Part shown: in pieces, positions 17,658-26,492 of the stretch
How positions within the stretch are numbered: position 1 is the first letter of the stretch
Layout of the letters: each line of letters starts with the position of its first letter
Source: Clostridium sp. Ade.TY
Lineage (GTDB): Bacteria > Bacillota > Clostridia > Clostridiales > Clostridiaceae
DNA length: 64,000 nucleotides
Assembly (NCBI RefSeq): GCF_000498355.1
Contig: NZ_AVSV01000002.1
Location: forward strand, 1-64,000
Direction: 5' to 3'
Position numbers and translations under genes: made by a program
Notes under the pieces: generated by a model
What the model was told of the DNA's origin: nothing
What the model saw: the letters and a program-made list of their open reading frames with translations, nothing else
Database searches by the model: none

Positions 17658-18983
17658 ATGGAATTAGAATTTAGCAAAAAGTTAAGCTTTATTGAGTTTT
17701 TAAAATTTATTTCACCAGCTATAATTTCAATGATTTTTATATCTTTATATACAATTATTGACGGAATTTTTGTTTCAACTCTTGTTGGATCTAATGCATT
17801 AGCTAGTATAAATATAATACTTCCTATAATAAGCATAATTTTTTCCATTGCTGTTATGTTTGGAACTGGAGGTAGTGCAATAATTTCAAGGATGCTTGGA
17901 CAAAAAAATATAAAAAAAGCTAGTGAAATATTTTCATTTTTAAGCTTCACTGCATTATTAATAGGTACTATTATAGGTATTATTCTTTTTATATTTATAG
18001 ATAATATATCTATAATTCTTGGAGCAACTTCTAAATTATTACCTTATTGTATTTCTTACGGAAAAATAATTGCCTTATTTACACCAGTTTTCATATTGAA
18101 ATCATTAGCAGAATATTATATAAGAACTGATGGAGATTTTAAATTTAGTTTATATATATCAGTTATGGGTGGTATTATAAATATAGTATTTGATTACTTA
18201 TTTATAAAAATTTTCAACCTTGGAATATCTGGTGCAGCTTACGCAACAGTTCTTGGAGTCTTTATATCTCTTATATTTGGTATAGTATATTTTTTTAAAA
18301 ATACTTCAACTTTAAAATTTATTAAATTTAAGTTTCATAGTAAAACTTTAATTAAAACTTTAATCAATGGATCATCTGAAATGGTTACAGAATTATCTAC
18401 TGGTATAACAACTCTTATTTTTAATGTTATAGCACTAAATTATGCTGGTGAAGATGGTGTTGCAGCTCTTACTATAGTTTTATATGCACACTTTTTATTA
18501 ATTTCTACTTACTTAGGATTTACATCAGGAATCTCACCACTTATAAGTTATAATTATGGGGCTAATAATCCTGAAAAACTTAAAGAGACTTTTAACTATT
18601 CAAAATTATTTTTAATTATATCTTCTGTATTAATTTTTATAGTTTCTATAATTTTTGCAAAAAATATTGTTTCTGTATTTGTAAAACCAGATAATCCTGT
18701 TTATTTATTGGCACTTAATGGCTTAAAAATATTTTCTATTGCCTTTTTATTTGTTGGTATTAATATTTTTGCCTCTGGATTATTTACAGCATTTTCAAAT
18801 GGTAAAATATCTTCTTTAATATCTTTTGCAAGATCATTTGTATTCGTAATAATAGGAGCTTTAATATTGCCACCACTATTTAAATTAGATGGACTTTGGC
18901 TTGTAGTACCATTTGCAGAAATATTGACAATTTTAATATCAATTTATTTTATTAAAAAATACAAACATTTATATTCATTTTAA
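17658..18983 (+). CDS. MATE-family efflux protein
   Basis: 441 residues with 12 hydrophobic helices. MATE features include FLKFISPAIISMIFISLYTI near the start, GTGGSAIISRMLGQKN near 75 and the second-half LINGSSEMVTEL. It follows an AAAAGGAG ribosome site. It is divergent from a MerR-type regulator and is preceded by a 19-base-spaced promoter, so drug-inducible expression is likely. The specificity is unknown. It shows only distant similarity to the MATE protein at 11778-13145. A terminator follows immediately. Confidence 0.87.
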   Translation: MELEFSKKLSFIEFLKFISPAIISMIFISLYTIIDGIFVSTLVGSNALASINIILPIISIIFSIAVMFGTGGSAIISRMLGQKNIKKASEIFSFLSFTALLIGTIIGIILFIFIDNISIILGATSKLLPYCISYGKIIALFTPVFILKSLAEYYIRTDGDFKFSLYISVMGGIINIVFDYLFIKIFNLGISGAAYATVLGVFISLIFGIVYFFKNTSTLKFIKFKFHSKTLIKTLINGSSEMVTELSTGITTLIFNVIALNYAGEDGVAALTIVLYAHFLLISTYLGFTSGISPLISYNYGANNPEKLKETFNYSKLFLIISSVLIFIVSIIFAKNIVSVFVKPDNPVYLLALNGLKIFSIAFLFVGINIFASGLFTAFSNGKISSLISFARSFVFVIIGALILPPLFKLDGLWLVVPFAEILTILISIYFIKKYKHLYSF

Positions 18984-19010
18984 AAGGCTGGAAAACTAGC
19001 CTTTTTTTTA
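18984..19010 (+). terminator. Terminator after the MATE gene
   Basis: AAGGCT/AGCCTT stem with a short loop followed by eight T residues, directly after the stop at 18983. Confidence 0.85.
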
Positions 19011-19213
19011 TTTACGTTATACAGTTAATTCAATTTTATTTACATTTTATATTTATTTTATTTATTTTAAGTTAATTTTTTAGGTATAAACTTATATTAA
19101 TTTAGAAATACATCTGTATTTACACTAAGGACAAATACAAGTTTTATAAACATTTGTTTATCATATGAGCACACAATAAATCAACGTTATTAATATTTTC
19201 TTGTTTAATACGC

Positions 19214-19251
19214 GGAAGGGGGTAAGCTCTTATTTTATTAAGAGCAACTTT
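19214..19251 (+). promoter_or_regulatory. Shine-Dalgarno separated from start by a hairpin
   Basis: The ribosome site GGAAGGGGG (19214-19222) is 29 bases from the only plausible ATG (19252), much too far for normal initiation. Between them lies a seven-base-pair hairpin (19226-19232 with 19239-19245, loop 19233-19238). If folded, only 9 unpaired bases separate the Shine-Dalgarno and the ATG, which is ideal spacing. Translation may therefore depend on this fold. Confidence 0.6.
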
Positions 19252-20883
19252 ATGAGTAAAAATAAATCAAAAAATGTAAAAATAAAAGAAAGTAATGAAA
19301 AATACTCTATATCATTTTGGAGTTTCGTTTCAATGATTTTCTTAACTGTATATGGGCTTGGAAATAGTCTACAAGTATATTATCAAATGGGATATGCTTC
19401 AATTACTTATTTATTAATTGCAGCAGTATTTTTCTTTATTCCATATTCATTTATAGTTGCTGAAATGAGTTCAGCTTTTAAAGAAAAATCTGGTGGTATT
19501 TTTTCATGGATGCGTGAAAGTGTAAGTGAGAAATTCTCACTTATAGGTACATTTATATGGTACGGAGGATTTGTAATATTATGGTTCTCTGCTTCTACTA
19601 TATGTATTTCTTTATCAGTTGCAATATTTGGTGTTGATACTACTTCAAATTGGCACTTCTTAGGATTTAATTCACCACAAACTTTGGCTTTAGTTGGTGC
19701 ATTTTATATGATAATAGTTGCATTTGTTGCAACAAAAGGCTTAAAAAAATTAACTATCCTTTCTAATATATCAATAGTTACTGTTATTTTAGGACATATT
19801 CTTATATTAGGTGGAGGATTAGTAATATTTGCCCTTCAAGGATTTAAGTTTCAACAAGGTTTTGATTTTACAAATATAAATTCTTATTTTTATGGCCCAA
19901 ATCCAAATTATTCAACATTTTTACCTGCACTTGGATTTTTAGTATTTACTATATTCACATTTGCTGGAATGGAAAATAGCGGTGGATTAGTTGATAAAGT
20001 TCATAATGCCAAAAAAAATGTACCAAAAGCTATTGTTCTTTCAACTATAGTTATAACTATACTTTATGTAGTTGGAGTTTTAATATTAGGTATGGTATGT
20101 AATTGGAATGACACTTTTGGTTCTGATAAAGTAAACTTGGCTAATTTTTCAGTATATATATATCAACAAGAATTTTATAGACTTGGTATTTTATTAGGTT
20201 TTGACCCTTCAAAAGCTGTAATTTTAGGTCAATGGATTAATAGAATTATGAAAATTTTAACTTTAATAGGTTTAACTTCTGTTCCTCTTAGAATATACAC
20301 TCCTATAAAGCATATGTTTGAAGGATTACCAAAGGGATTATTACCTGAAAAACTATTAAAAGATAATAAACATGGAATGCCTCAAAATGCAATAATTCTT
20401 CAAACTTGTATTATAGTATTCTTTGTTCTATTACTTGGATTTGGTGGTGGAAGTGTATCTTCTATATTTAATAAAATGACACTTATGACATTTGTATCTG
20501 GTACTGTACCACTATCATTTATTATATATTCTTATATAAAGTTCAAAAAAAATGATGAAATAAAAAAAGAATATGAATTTTTCTCAAAAAAATCAGGAAT
20601 ATTTGTAGCTACAATATGTTTTATTGTTGTTACTTTTACAAATATATTTTCAATAATAGAACCAGCACTTGAAGGAAATATTGAAAATAGTATATGGGTT
20701 GGAGGCGGTCCTGTATTATTTGGAATAGTTGCTTTCCTTTTATATAAAAAATATTTAAAATATAAATCTTTAGAAACTGAATTAAATAATTTGAATGATT
20801 CTTTAAATACTAATTCTTCAGATGAAGTTTTAGGAACAAAAGAATTAGTTGAAGATGCTGCAATTTCATCTATTGACTCATAA
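19252..20883 (+). CDS. Amino acid permease (APC superfamily, YjeM-like)
   Basis: 543 residues with about 12 membrane helices. The segment FWSFVSMIFLTVYGLGNSLQ and the helix-1-like GNS loop, PYSFIVAEMSSAFKEKSGGIF and later GMENSGGLVDKV mark an APC-family amino acid transporter. The closest type I recognise is YjeM. The C-terminal 40 residues are hydrophilic. The open frame can be extended to a TTG at 19201, but the only ribosome site lies inside that extension, so the ATG at 19252 is chosen. Substrate unknown. Confidence 0.82.
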   Translation: MSKNKSKNVKIKESNEKYSISFWSFVSMIFLTVYGLGNSLQVYYQMGYASITYLLIAAVFFFIPYSFIVAEMSSAFKEKSGGIFSWMRESVSEKFSLIGTFIWYGGFVILWFSASTICISLSVAIFGVDTTSNWHFLGFNSPQTLALVGAFYMIIVAFVATKGLKKLTILSNISIVTVILGHILILGGGLVIFALQGFKFQQGFDFTNINSYFYGPNPNYSTFLPALGFLVFTIFTFAGMENSGGLVDKVHNAKKNVPKAIVLSTIVITILYVVGVLILGMVCNWNDTFGSDKVNLANFSVYIYQQEFYRLGILLGFDPSKAVILGQWINRIMKILTLIGLTSVPLRIYTPIKHMFEGLPKGLLPEKLLKDNKHGMPQNAIILQTCIIVFFVLLLGFGGGSVSSIFNKMTLMTFVSGTVPLSFIIYSYIKFKKNDEIKKEYEFFSKKSGIFVATICFIVVTFTNIFSIIEPALEGNIENSIWVGGGPVLFGIVAFLLYKKYLKYKSLETELNNLNDSLNTNSSDEVLGTKELVEDAAISSIDS

Positions 20884-20914
20884 AAAAAGCACTATTTATT
20901 TAGTGCTTTTTTTA
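20884..20914. terminator. Bidirectional terminator
   Basis: AAAGCACTA/TAGTGCTTT stem with A/T runs on both sides, between the convergent permease and GH1 genes; it overlaps the GH1 stop. Confidence 0.85.
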
Positions 20915-22301
20915 TTTCAAACCCATTATTTTTAGAAACTTCTTTTATCCATCTACCTGATTTTTTAATAGTCTTCTTTTGAGTTTTTAAATCTACAGAA
21001 ATAAAACCATACCTATTTTTATATGCATTTGCCCATGACCAACAATCTATAGGAGTCCATGAATGAAATCCAAAGCAATTAGAGCCTTCTTCTATTCCTT
21101 TATGTAGATATTCTAAATGTTCTTTAAAAAATTCTATTCTATAATCATCTTCTATTACTCCATAATTATTTACATATCTCTCTTCACCTTCAACACCCAT
21201 TCCATTTTCAGAAATATACCATGGAATATTATTATAATTATCTCTAATATTAATAGCTATATCATACATACACTTAGGGTAAATCTCCCAACCTCTATAA
21301 GGATTCATTCTTTTCTTAGGCATATCATAATTTTCAAAATATTTATCTGGCATCCAGCAGTCATTATTAAATTCATTTTCTCTAGCCATAACTCTTCTTG
21401 GACTATAATAGTTAACTCCTAAAAAATCTATTGTATTATTTTTTATAATATTAAGTTCTTTCTTTGTTGATTCCCAAATTACATTATCTTTCTTTAGAAT
21501 TTCAACTAAATTTTTAGGAAACTCACCTTTTATAGCTGGATCTAAAAATGAATTATTGAAAAAGTCATCTGAAAACTGACTAGCTTTTAAATCTTCTAAG
21601 CTATTTGATCTTGGATATGATGGTGTTAAATTAAGTATTATTCCTATTTTCCCATCTTGTTTTAAACTTCTATAAGCTTCAATTACTCTTGCTGATGCTA
21701 AATTTAAATTGTACATAACTTGAACTGCTTTTTTACCATCTACTAATTTAGGATAATAAAATTTATATAAATATAACCCTTCTACTATAACCATAGGTTC
21801 ATTGAAAGTTGTCCAATACTTAACCCTATCCCCAAATAATTCAAAGGCTTTTCTAGAAAACTTTACAAATAAATCTATAACATATTTAGATTCCCATCCG
21901 CCATATCTTTTATAAAGTTCTATTGGTAAATCGAAGTGATGCAAATTCATTACAGGTATTATATTATTTTTTATACATTCATCTATTACATTATTATAAA
22001 ACCTTACTCCATCTTCATCTATTTCACCAGTTTCAAAATCTTTAATAAGTCTTGTCCACTGAATTGATGTTCTAAGTGAATTAAGTCCAATTTCTTTAAT
22101 TAATTTGATATCTTCTTTATAACTATTATAAAAATTTGAAGCAACATTTGGTCCTACTTTATCAAAAAAATCTTCTGGATTATTATCATACCAATAATCA
22201 AATATATTTTTATTTACTTTATTAAATCTACCTTCTGATTGTGGCCCAGAAGTTGCAGATCCCCACCAAAAATTATCTTTAAATTTTAAAAATTCGCCCA
22301 T
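20892..22301 (-). CDS. Family 1 glycoside hydrolase (beta-glucosidase type)
   Basis: 469 residues. GH1 hallmarks are the N-terminal FWWGSATSGPQSEG, the acid/base TFNEPM (Glu near 165), HHFDLP and the nucleophile motif YISENG (Glu near 365). The C-terminal loop RYGFISVDLKTQKKT lacks an obvious phospho-sugar loop with the S-x-x-x-x-K-Y pattern, so free or phosphorylated substrate cannot be decided. It follows a GntR/UTRA regulator by about 30 bases. No PTS permease is adjacent, which is unusual. The start is ambiguous: a TTG three codons upstream is also possible, and I prefer the ATG. Confidence 0.88.
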   Translation of the reverse strand: MGEFLKFKDNFWWGSATSGPQSEGRFNKVNKNIFDYWYDNNPEDFFDKVGPNVASNFYNSYKEDIKLIKEIGLNSLRTSIQWTRLIKDFETGEIDEDGVRFYNNVIDECIKNNIIPVMNLHHFDLPIELYKRYGGWESKYVIDLFVKFSRKAFELFGDRVKYWTTFNEPMVIVEGLYLYKFYYPKLVDGKKAVQVMYNLNLASARVIEAYRSLKQDGKIGIILNLTPSYPRSNSLEDLKASQFSDDFFNNSFLDPAIKGEFPKNLVEILKKDNVIWESTKKELNIIKNNTIDFLGVNYYSPRRVMARENEFNNDCWMPDKYFENYDMPKKRMNPYRGWEIYPKCMYDIAINIRDNYNNIPWYISENGMGVEGEERYVNNYGVIEDDYRIEFFKEHLEYLHKGIEEGSNCFGFHSWTPIDCWSWANAYKNRYGFISVDLKTQKKTIKKSGRWIKEVSKNNGFEIKKALNK

Positions 22302-22332
22302 ATTCCCCAAACTCTCCTATCCTTTTATTATA

Positions 22333-23043
22333 TTATCTTACTGTAACAGCTTTAAATTCAAATTTGTCATATCTATGTCTTGAAAATGAATATTCAAATA
22401 CTCTTCCATTTTCTAAATAACCAATTCGCTCAACCTCAATAACTGGTTCATCTTCTTTTAATAAAAGATACTTTCTATCTAAAATTTCACTTTTACTTGC
22501 CCTAACTGTTGAGTGAGCACTTTGTATTTTAAAATTTAGTTTATTTTCTAAAAAATTATATACTGATCCTAATGCATCAGATTTTTTTATTCCTTCAACT
22601 ACAGATATTGGCATATATGTCTTTTCTATTGAAAAGGCTTCATTATCTATATACCTAACTCTATGTATTAAACATACAAAATCTTCATCATCTATTTTTA
22701 AAGCATATGCAATCTTTTTATTAGCATTTATTATTTTAAATTCTAATAATTCACTTGTAATTTTATGCCCAGTCTTATTATTTGTAAGTCCTAATAACTG
22801 TCTTTTTTCATTTAAAGAAAGTATATCTTTTTTTGATATATCTTTTACGAATGTTCCAGAGCCTCTTCTTTTTACTATAAGTCCTTCATTAACTAATATA
22901 TCTAAAGCTTTTTTTACAGTCATTTTACTAGTATTAAATTTTTTACATATATCTTTTTCAAAGGGTAATTGTTCATTTGCTTTATACTTCTCATTTAAAA
23001 TCTCTTCTTTTAAATAAGATGCTATTTCTTCATATTTAAGCAT
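22333..23043 (-). CDS. GntR-family (HutC/UTRA) transcriptional regulator
   Basis: 236 residues. The N-terminal winged helix includes EQLPFEKDICKKFNTSKMTV and VKRRGSGTFV. The C-terminal UTRA ligand domain (about 90-236) includes RVRYIDNEAFSIEKTYMP. This family typically senses sugar phosphates or related metabolites and represses linked sugar genes. It lies directly upstream of the GH1 gene, probably cotranscribed. A perfect 18-base palindrome with a GTATATAC core lies upstream, matching the HutC-type operator consensus, so autoregulation is likely. Confidence 0.87.
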   Translation of the reverse strand: MLKYEEIASYLKEEILNEKYKANEQLPFEKDICKKFNTSKMTVKKALDILVNEGLIVKRRGSGTFVKDISKKDILSLNEKRQLLGLTNNKTGHKITSELLEFKIINANKKIAYALKIDDEDFVCLIHRVRYIDNEAFSIEKTYMPISVVEGIKKSDALGSVYNFLENKLNFKIQSAHSTVRASKSEILDRKYLLLKEDEPVIEVERIGYLENGRVFEYSFSRHRYDKFEFKAVTVR

Positions 23044-23073
23044 AATTATCTCCTAAATTTATTTTATAATTTT

Positions 23074-23120
23074 ATTATAACAAAACAATATACTTTGTAA
23101 ATAAAAAGTATATACTTTTT
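23074..23120 (-). promoter_or_regulatory. gntR promoter with GntR-type operators
   Basis: Minus-strand -35 TTTACA (23096-23101), 16-base spacer and -10 TATAAT (23074-23079). A perfect palindrome AAAAAGTATATACTTTTT (23103-23120) just upstream contains GTATATAC, the HutC subfamily core. A second half-like site (AAGTATATTG) lies in the spacer. Both fit binding of the adjacent GntR protein. Confidence 0.68.
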
Positions 23121-23129
23121 ATTTGTAAT

Positions 23130-23163
23130 TAAAAAATCTCTTATAAAATATAAGAGATTTTTT
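23130..23163 (-). terminator. Terminator after the Cys-rich protein gene
   Basis: Arms AAAAAATCTCTTATA and TATAAGAGATTTTTT, with T-runs, immediately past the stop at 23164. Confidence 0.88.
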
Positions 23164-23853
23164 CTATATAATATTTTCAACATTTCTTTCATATAAATCT
23201 GCTATGAAATTAAATGTATCTTTATCACTTACACTTCCATAACTATCCCCATCTTTAGGATTATGCTCATATGTAAGTATTAAAAATTCATTATTTGATT
23301 TTACTACTCTAAATGAAGTTTTTTCTGTTAATATATCAACTTGAGCCAATATTTCTACACTATCATACATATTGGTTTCACCATTGTATAGCTTTGAAAA
23401 TTCTCCATTAAACATTGTTATATTATATTTTTCCTTATCACATTCTGTAACTTTACCACTTTTACCACATGAAAGACATGCTTTAAACTTACAATCTCTC
23501 ATACAGCTTAAGCATTGACATTTAGAACAACATTTCAATTTTAAAAATATATCATTATATTTATTTTTATAATCTAATATACTATTTATAGAATCATTTA
23601 TTTCACTAGCTGTTGCTGCATCAACTTCAAAAAATAATACTTTCTTTTTCTTATTTAATTTACTCTCAGCACTATCTAAAAGCTCTATATACTTGTCCAA
23701 AATTTTTATATTTTTCATAAAATATCTTGTCTTTATATCAGTGCCTTCTGAAAATTCAATAATATCATTAATAGAAAAAGTTATATTTGTATAATATTCT
23801 GTTATATTATCTCTTTCACTTTTTATAATTTCTTTTGCCTTTTCTATATTCAT
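23164..23853 (-). CDS. Cys-rich hypothetical protein
   Basis: 229 residues; I do not recognise the family. Residues 1-100 are predicted helical and charged. A cluster of nine Cys (about 108, 109, 112, 114, 117, 121, 126, 129, 138) in KCCSKCQCLSCMRDCKFKAC looks like two zinc knuckles or an Fe-S site. The C-terminal 90 residues look like a beta-rich domain. It is divergent from a Ser/Asn-rich membrane protein and PspA at 24017-25327, so a shared role at the membrane is possible but unproven. The ribosome site AGAGGTG precedes the start. Confidence 0.6.
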   Translation of the reverse strand: MNIEKAKEIIKSERDNITEYYTNITFSINDIIEFSEGTDIKTRYFMKNIKILDKYIELLDSAESKLNKKKKVLFFEVDAATASEINDSINSILDYKNKYNDIFLKLKCCSKCQCLSCMRDCKFKACLSCGKSGKVTECDKEKYNITMFNGEFSKLYNGETNMYDSVEILAQVDILTEKTSFRVVKSNNEFLILTYEHNPKDGDSYGSVSDKDTFNFIADLYERNVENII

Positions 23854-24016
23854 TTTATCACCTCTCTAATATTTATTATAAATGACTATCATACTTTTTA
23901 AATAACTTAAATATTAATTTATTAAAATAATACAATTTGTTAATTTTTCTACTTTACTTTATAATATTATTTAAATAATAGAATATCAAAATATGCTGTA
24001 AAGGGGATTATATTTA

Positions 24017-24556
24017 ATGAAACTTCGGAACAAGTCAATAATTAAATTTATAATTATACTAACTATATTTTTATCTAATATTTTATCTTTTATAGTTCCA
24101 GCTTATGCTACTAGTTTTAAAAGTTCATCTAGTTACAGTAAACCATCATCTTCATCATCAACTAAAAGTAGTACTTCCACCCCAAAGAGTTCTAATTGGA
24201 ACACAAGATTTAATACATCAGATAAATATAGTAAACCAAATAGCTCAAACAAAAATTCTACTAATGACAAATTTAATTCTAAATTCAATACATCAGATAA
24301 ATATAATAATAGTAATAAAAACAATAATACTTCTGATGAAAATAATACTACTAATAATGACAACGCTAAAAAAGATACCAATGATTCTGAAATACCTAGA
24401 GGATACAACAGAAATTATAGTGCATTCCCATTCTTTTCATCGTTTGGTCATTCATTTTTTGGAATGTCATTTATTTTTAAAGCAATAGTTATTCTTTGTG
24501 TAATTACAATTATTTTCTTTATTATTTATTTTATTTTCTTTAAGTTTAAAAAATAA
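24017..24556 (+). CDS. Ser/Asn-rich single-span membrane protein
   Basis: 179 residues; function unknown. A signal sequence (about 10-30, ending PAYA) precedes a low-complexity Ser/Lys/Asn/Thr region (about 35-130) containing two imperfect repeats, TRFNTSDKYSKPN and SKFNTSDKYNNSN. A hydrophobic C-terminal helix (about 152-175) ends in a Lys tail, so the repeat region should lie outside the cell with a C-terminal anchor. It sits 123 bases upstream of pspA on the same strand. The ribosome site AAGGGG precedes the ATG. Overlapping frames are shadows. Confidence 0.65.
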   Translation: MKLRNKSIIKFIIILTIFLSNILSFIVPAYATSFKSSSSYSKPSSSSSTKSSTSTPKSSNWNTRFNTSDKYSKPNSSNKNSTNDKFNSKFNTSDKYNNSNKNNNTSDENNTTNNDNAKKDTNDSEIPRGYNRNYSAFPFFSSFGHSFFGMSFIFKAIVILCVITIIFFIIYFIFFKFKK

Positions 24557-24679
24557 TAATCTTAATTAAAATTTTATTAATATTATAATTGAACCTTGCC
24601 AAATTTTCAAAAAATTATATAATTATAAGAAAAGTTAATCAATACTATATTGTGTAAACTTAAAAGGAGGCTCATAATT

Positions 24680-25327
24680 ATGGGTATATTTGATAGAATC
24701 TCAAACATGTTAAAAGCAAAAACTAATTCAGCTTTAGATAGTATGGAAAATCCAATAGAATTATTAGATCAAAAAATAAGAGATATGGAAGAAAGCTTAA
24801 ATAAAGCAAAACTTTCATCAGCTCAAATATTTGGTAATCTAAAAGAAATTGAAAAAGAAATGGACAAGACTAAATCTCTTTCTGTTGAATATGACGAGAA
24901 AGTAAAGCTTGCTATGAGTAAAAATAATGAAGAACTTGCTAAAAAAGCTCTTAAATTAAAACTTGATGCTGATAAAAAGCTTCAAACATTAACTAATTCT
25001 CATAGTGAATTAGAAGTTAAAGCAAAAACTCTTAAAGAAAACTTAGTTAAACTTCAAGAAGAAATTGAAAAAACTAGAAGTTATAGAGATGAAGCTGCTG
25101 CAAGACTTAATACTGCAAATGCAACTAAACAAGTTAATGAAATTATGGCAAATGTTCAAACTAAGAAAAATTCAATAAACTTAGATGATATTGAAAGAAA
25201 AATCGCTAAAGAAGAAAGTTACGCTGAAGGATTACAAGATCTTAGAACACCATTATTAGATGACGAATTCAAAGCACTTGAAACTGATAATCTAGATGCA
25301 GAACTTGAAAAGTATAGAAATAAATAA
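24680..25327 (+). CDS. pspA: PspA/IM30-family membrane stress protein
   Basis: 215 residues, almost entirely coiled coil. It begins MGIFDRISNMLKAKTNSALD, the amphipathic membrane-binding helix of PspA/Vipp1 proteins, followed by ENPIELLDQKIRDME. Such ESCRT-III-like proteins form rods or rings on the inner membrane leaflet and protect it under stress. An upstream in-frame start exists, but AAGGAGG lies 9 bases before the ATG at 24680. Its neighbour upstream is a single-span Ser/Asn-rich protein that could act as its membrane sensor or partner. A terminator follows. Confidence 0.9.
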   Translation: MGIFDRISNMLKAKTNSALDSMENPIELLDQKIRDMEESLNKAKLSSAQIFGNLKEIEKEMDKTKSLSVEYDEKVKLAMSKNNEELAKKALKLKLDADKKLQTLTNSHSELEVKAKTLKENLVKLQEEIEKTRSYRDEAAARLNTANATKQVNEIMANVQTKKNSINLDDIERKIAKEESYAEGLQDLRTPLLDDEFKALETDNLDAELEKYRNK

Positions 25328-25330
25328 TTT

Positions 25331-25361
25331 AAAGGAATTACTTTTAGTAATTCCTTTTTTA
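25331..25361 (+). terminator. Terminator after pspA
   Basis: Perfect arms AAAGGAATTAC and GTAATTCCTTT with a T-run, directly after the stop. Confidence 0.9.
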
Positions 25362-25436
25362 TTTATACTTTATAAAACACTCTTTTAAGTAACTACATAT
25401 AATATAATAAAATATATTAATTTTTAGGAGTATTTT

Positions 25437-26468
25437 ATGAAATTTTATAGATTAAACCCTGATTATTGCTCTACTTATTTAATAGTAAATACTAAAAATA
25501 ACTCCTGTGTATTAATTGATCCAAAACTTGATTATGAAGATTATTACTTAAGTCATCTAACTACAAATAACTTAACTCTTAAAGCAGTTATAGATACTCA
25601 TACACATTCAGATCATTTAAGTGCTTGCCACAGTCTAAAAGAGCAAACTGGGTGCAGTTATTTAATGAACGAAAATACAAAATCTAGTCTTATAACAAAA
25701 AAAATTAAAAATCATGAAATACTTAATATAGATGGAATTATATTAAAATGCATACATACTCCTGGCCATTCAATAGATAGTATGTGCATTATATTCGAAG
25801 ATAAACTATTAACTGGAGATACTATTTTTTTAGATAATTGTGGTGGTAGAGATGATTTACCAACTGGTAACCCTTTAGATCATTATAATAGCTTATTTAA
25901 TATATCTAAGCTTCCTTCTCACTTAATTGTGTATCCTTCTCATAACTATACAGATTCTCCACCATATACACTTCACTATATAAAAAAAATAAATCAATAC
26001 TTTAAAATAAAAAATAGAAAAGAATTTCTTAAATTAACAACATATACAGAAAAACCACCAAATTGGATGTTTGAAGTTGTTTCATTAAATACTATGTGTA
26101 ATACAAGTATAAATTCAATAAAAATACCTTCTGAAGAAGGTATTTGTCAAAGTATGTATATTAAAGTTCCTAAAATTAGTCCTATATATATAAATAACAA
26201 AAACTTTAGTGAACTATTAAAATCCAACTATGAAAATATAGTAATTTTAGATGTTAAAGAAATTGGAGAAATTAAAAATAATAATAATTTTGATAATTAT
26301 ATAAATATACCCCTTAAAGATTTACCAAAGTCATTGCATAAATTAGAAAATTATAGAGATAAGCTAATAATAACTACTTGTTCAAATGGCAATAGAGCAT
26401 CTATCGCTTCAAGAATTTTACTTAATAGCGGATTTAAAAAAGTATATGTTTTATCACAGGCAATTTAA
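25437..26468 (+). CDS. Metallo-beta-lactamase-fold/rhodanese fusion protein
   Basis: 343 residues. Residues 1-180 form a metallo-beta-lactamase fold of the persulfide dioxygenase/glyoxalase II type with THTHSDHLSA (about 56-65), HTPGHS and LTGDTIF. A linker leads to a rhodanese-like domain (about 255-343) with active-site TCSNGNRA. This pairing is typical of sulfane-sulfur handling enzymes such as CstB, which oxidise or transfer persulfide sulfur. The rhodanese domain stops soon after the final strand (KKVYVLSQAI), slightly short of usual. It stands alone between two terminators. Confidence 0.82.
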   Translation: MKFYRLNPDYCSTYLIVNTKNNSCVLIDPKLDYEDYYLSHLTTNNLTLKAVIDTHTHSDHLSACHSLKEQTGCSYLMNENTKSSLITKKIKNHEILNIDGIILKCIHTPGHSIDSMCIIFEDKLLTGDTIFLDNCGGRDDLPTGNPLDHYNSLFNISKLPSHLIVYPSHNYTDSPPYTLHYIKKINQYFKIKNRKEFLKLTTYTEKPPNWMFEVVSLNTMCNTSINSIKIPSEEGICQSMYIKVPKISPIYINNKNFSELLKSNYENIVILDVKEIGEIKNNNNFDNYINIPLKDLPKSLHKLENYRDKLIITTCSNGNRASIASRILLNSGFKKVYVLSQAI

Positions 26469-26492
26469 AAAGGGCTATAACTAGCCCTTTTT
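26467..26492. terminator. Bidirectional terminator between convergent genes
   Basis: AAAAAGGGCTA/TAGCCCTTTTT hairpin overlapping the stop region of both the rhodanese fusion and the MocR gene. Confidence 0.9.

Noticed and set aside
17615-17950. 111-codon minus-strand frame across the MerR promoter and MATE start
   Set aside because: It lies antisense to a strongly supported gene and its promoter.
24105-24488. Two alternate frames (127 and 91 codons) in the Ser/Asn-rich gene
   Set aside because: Low-complexity sequence is open in several frames; only 24017-24556 has a ribosome site, signal sequence and membrane anchor.
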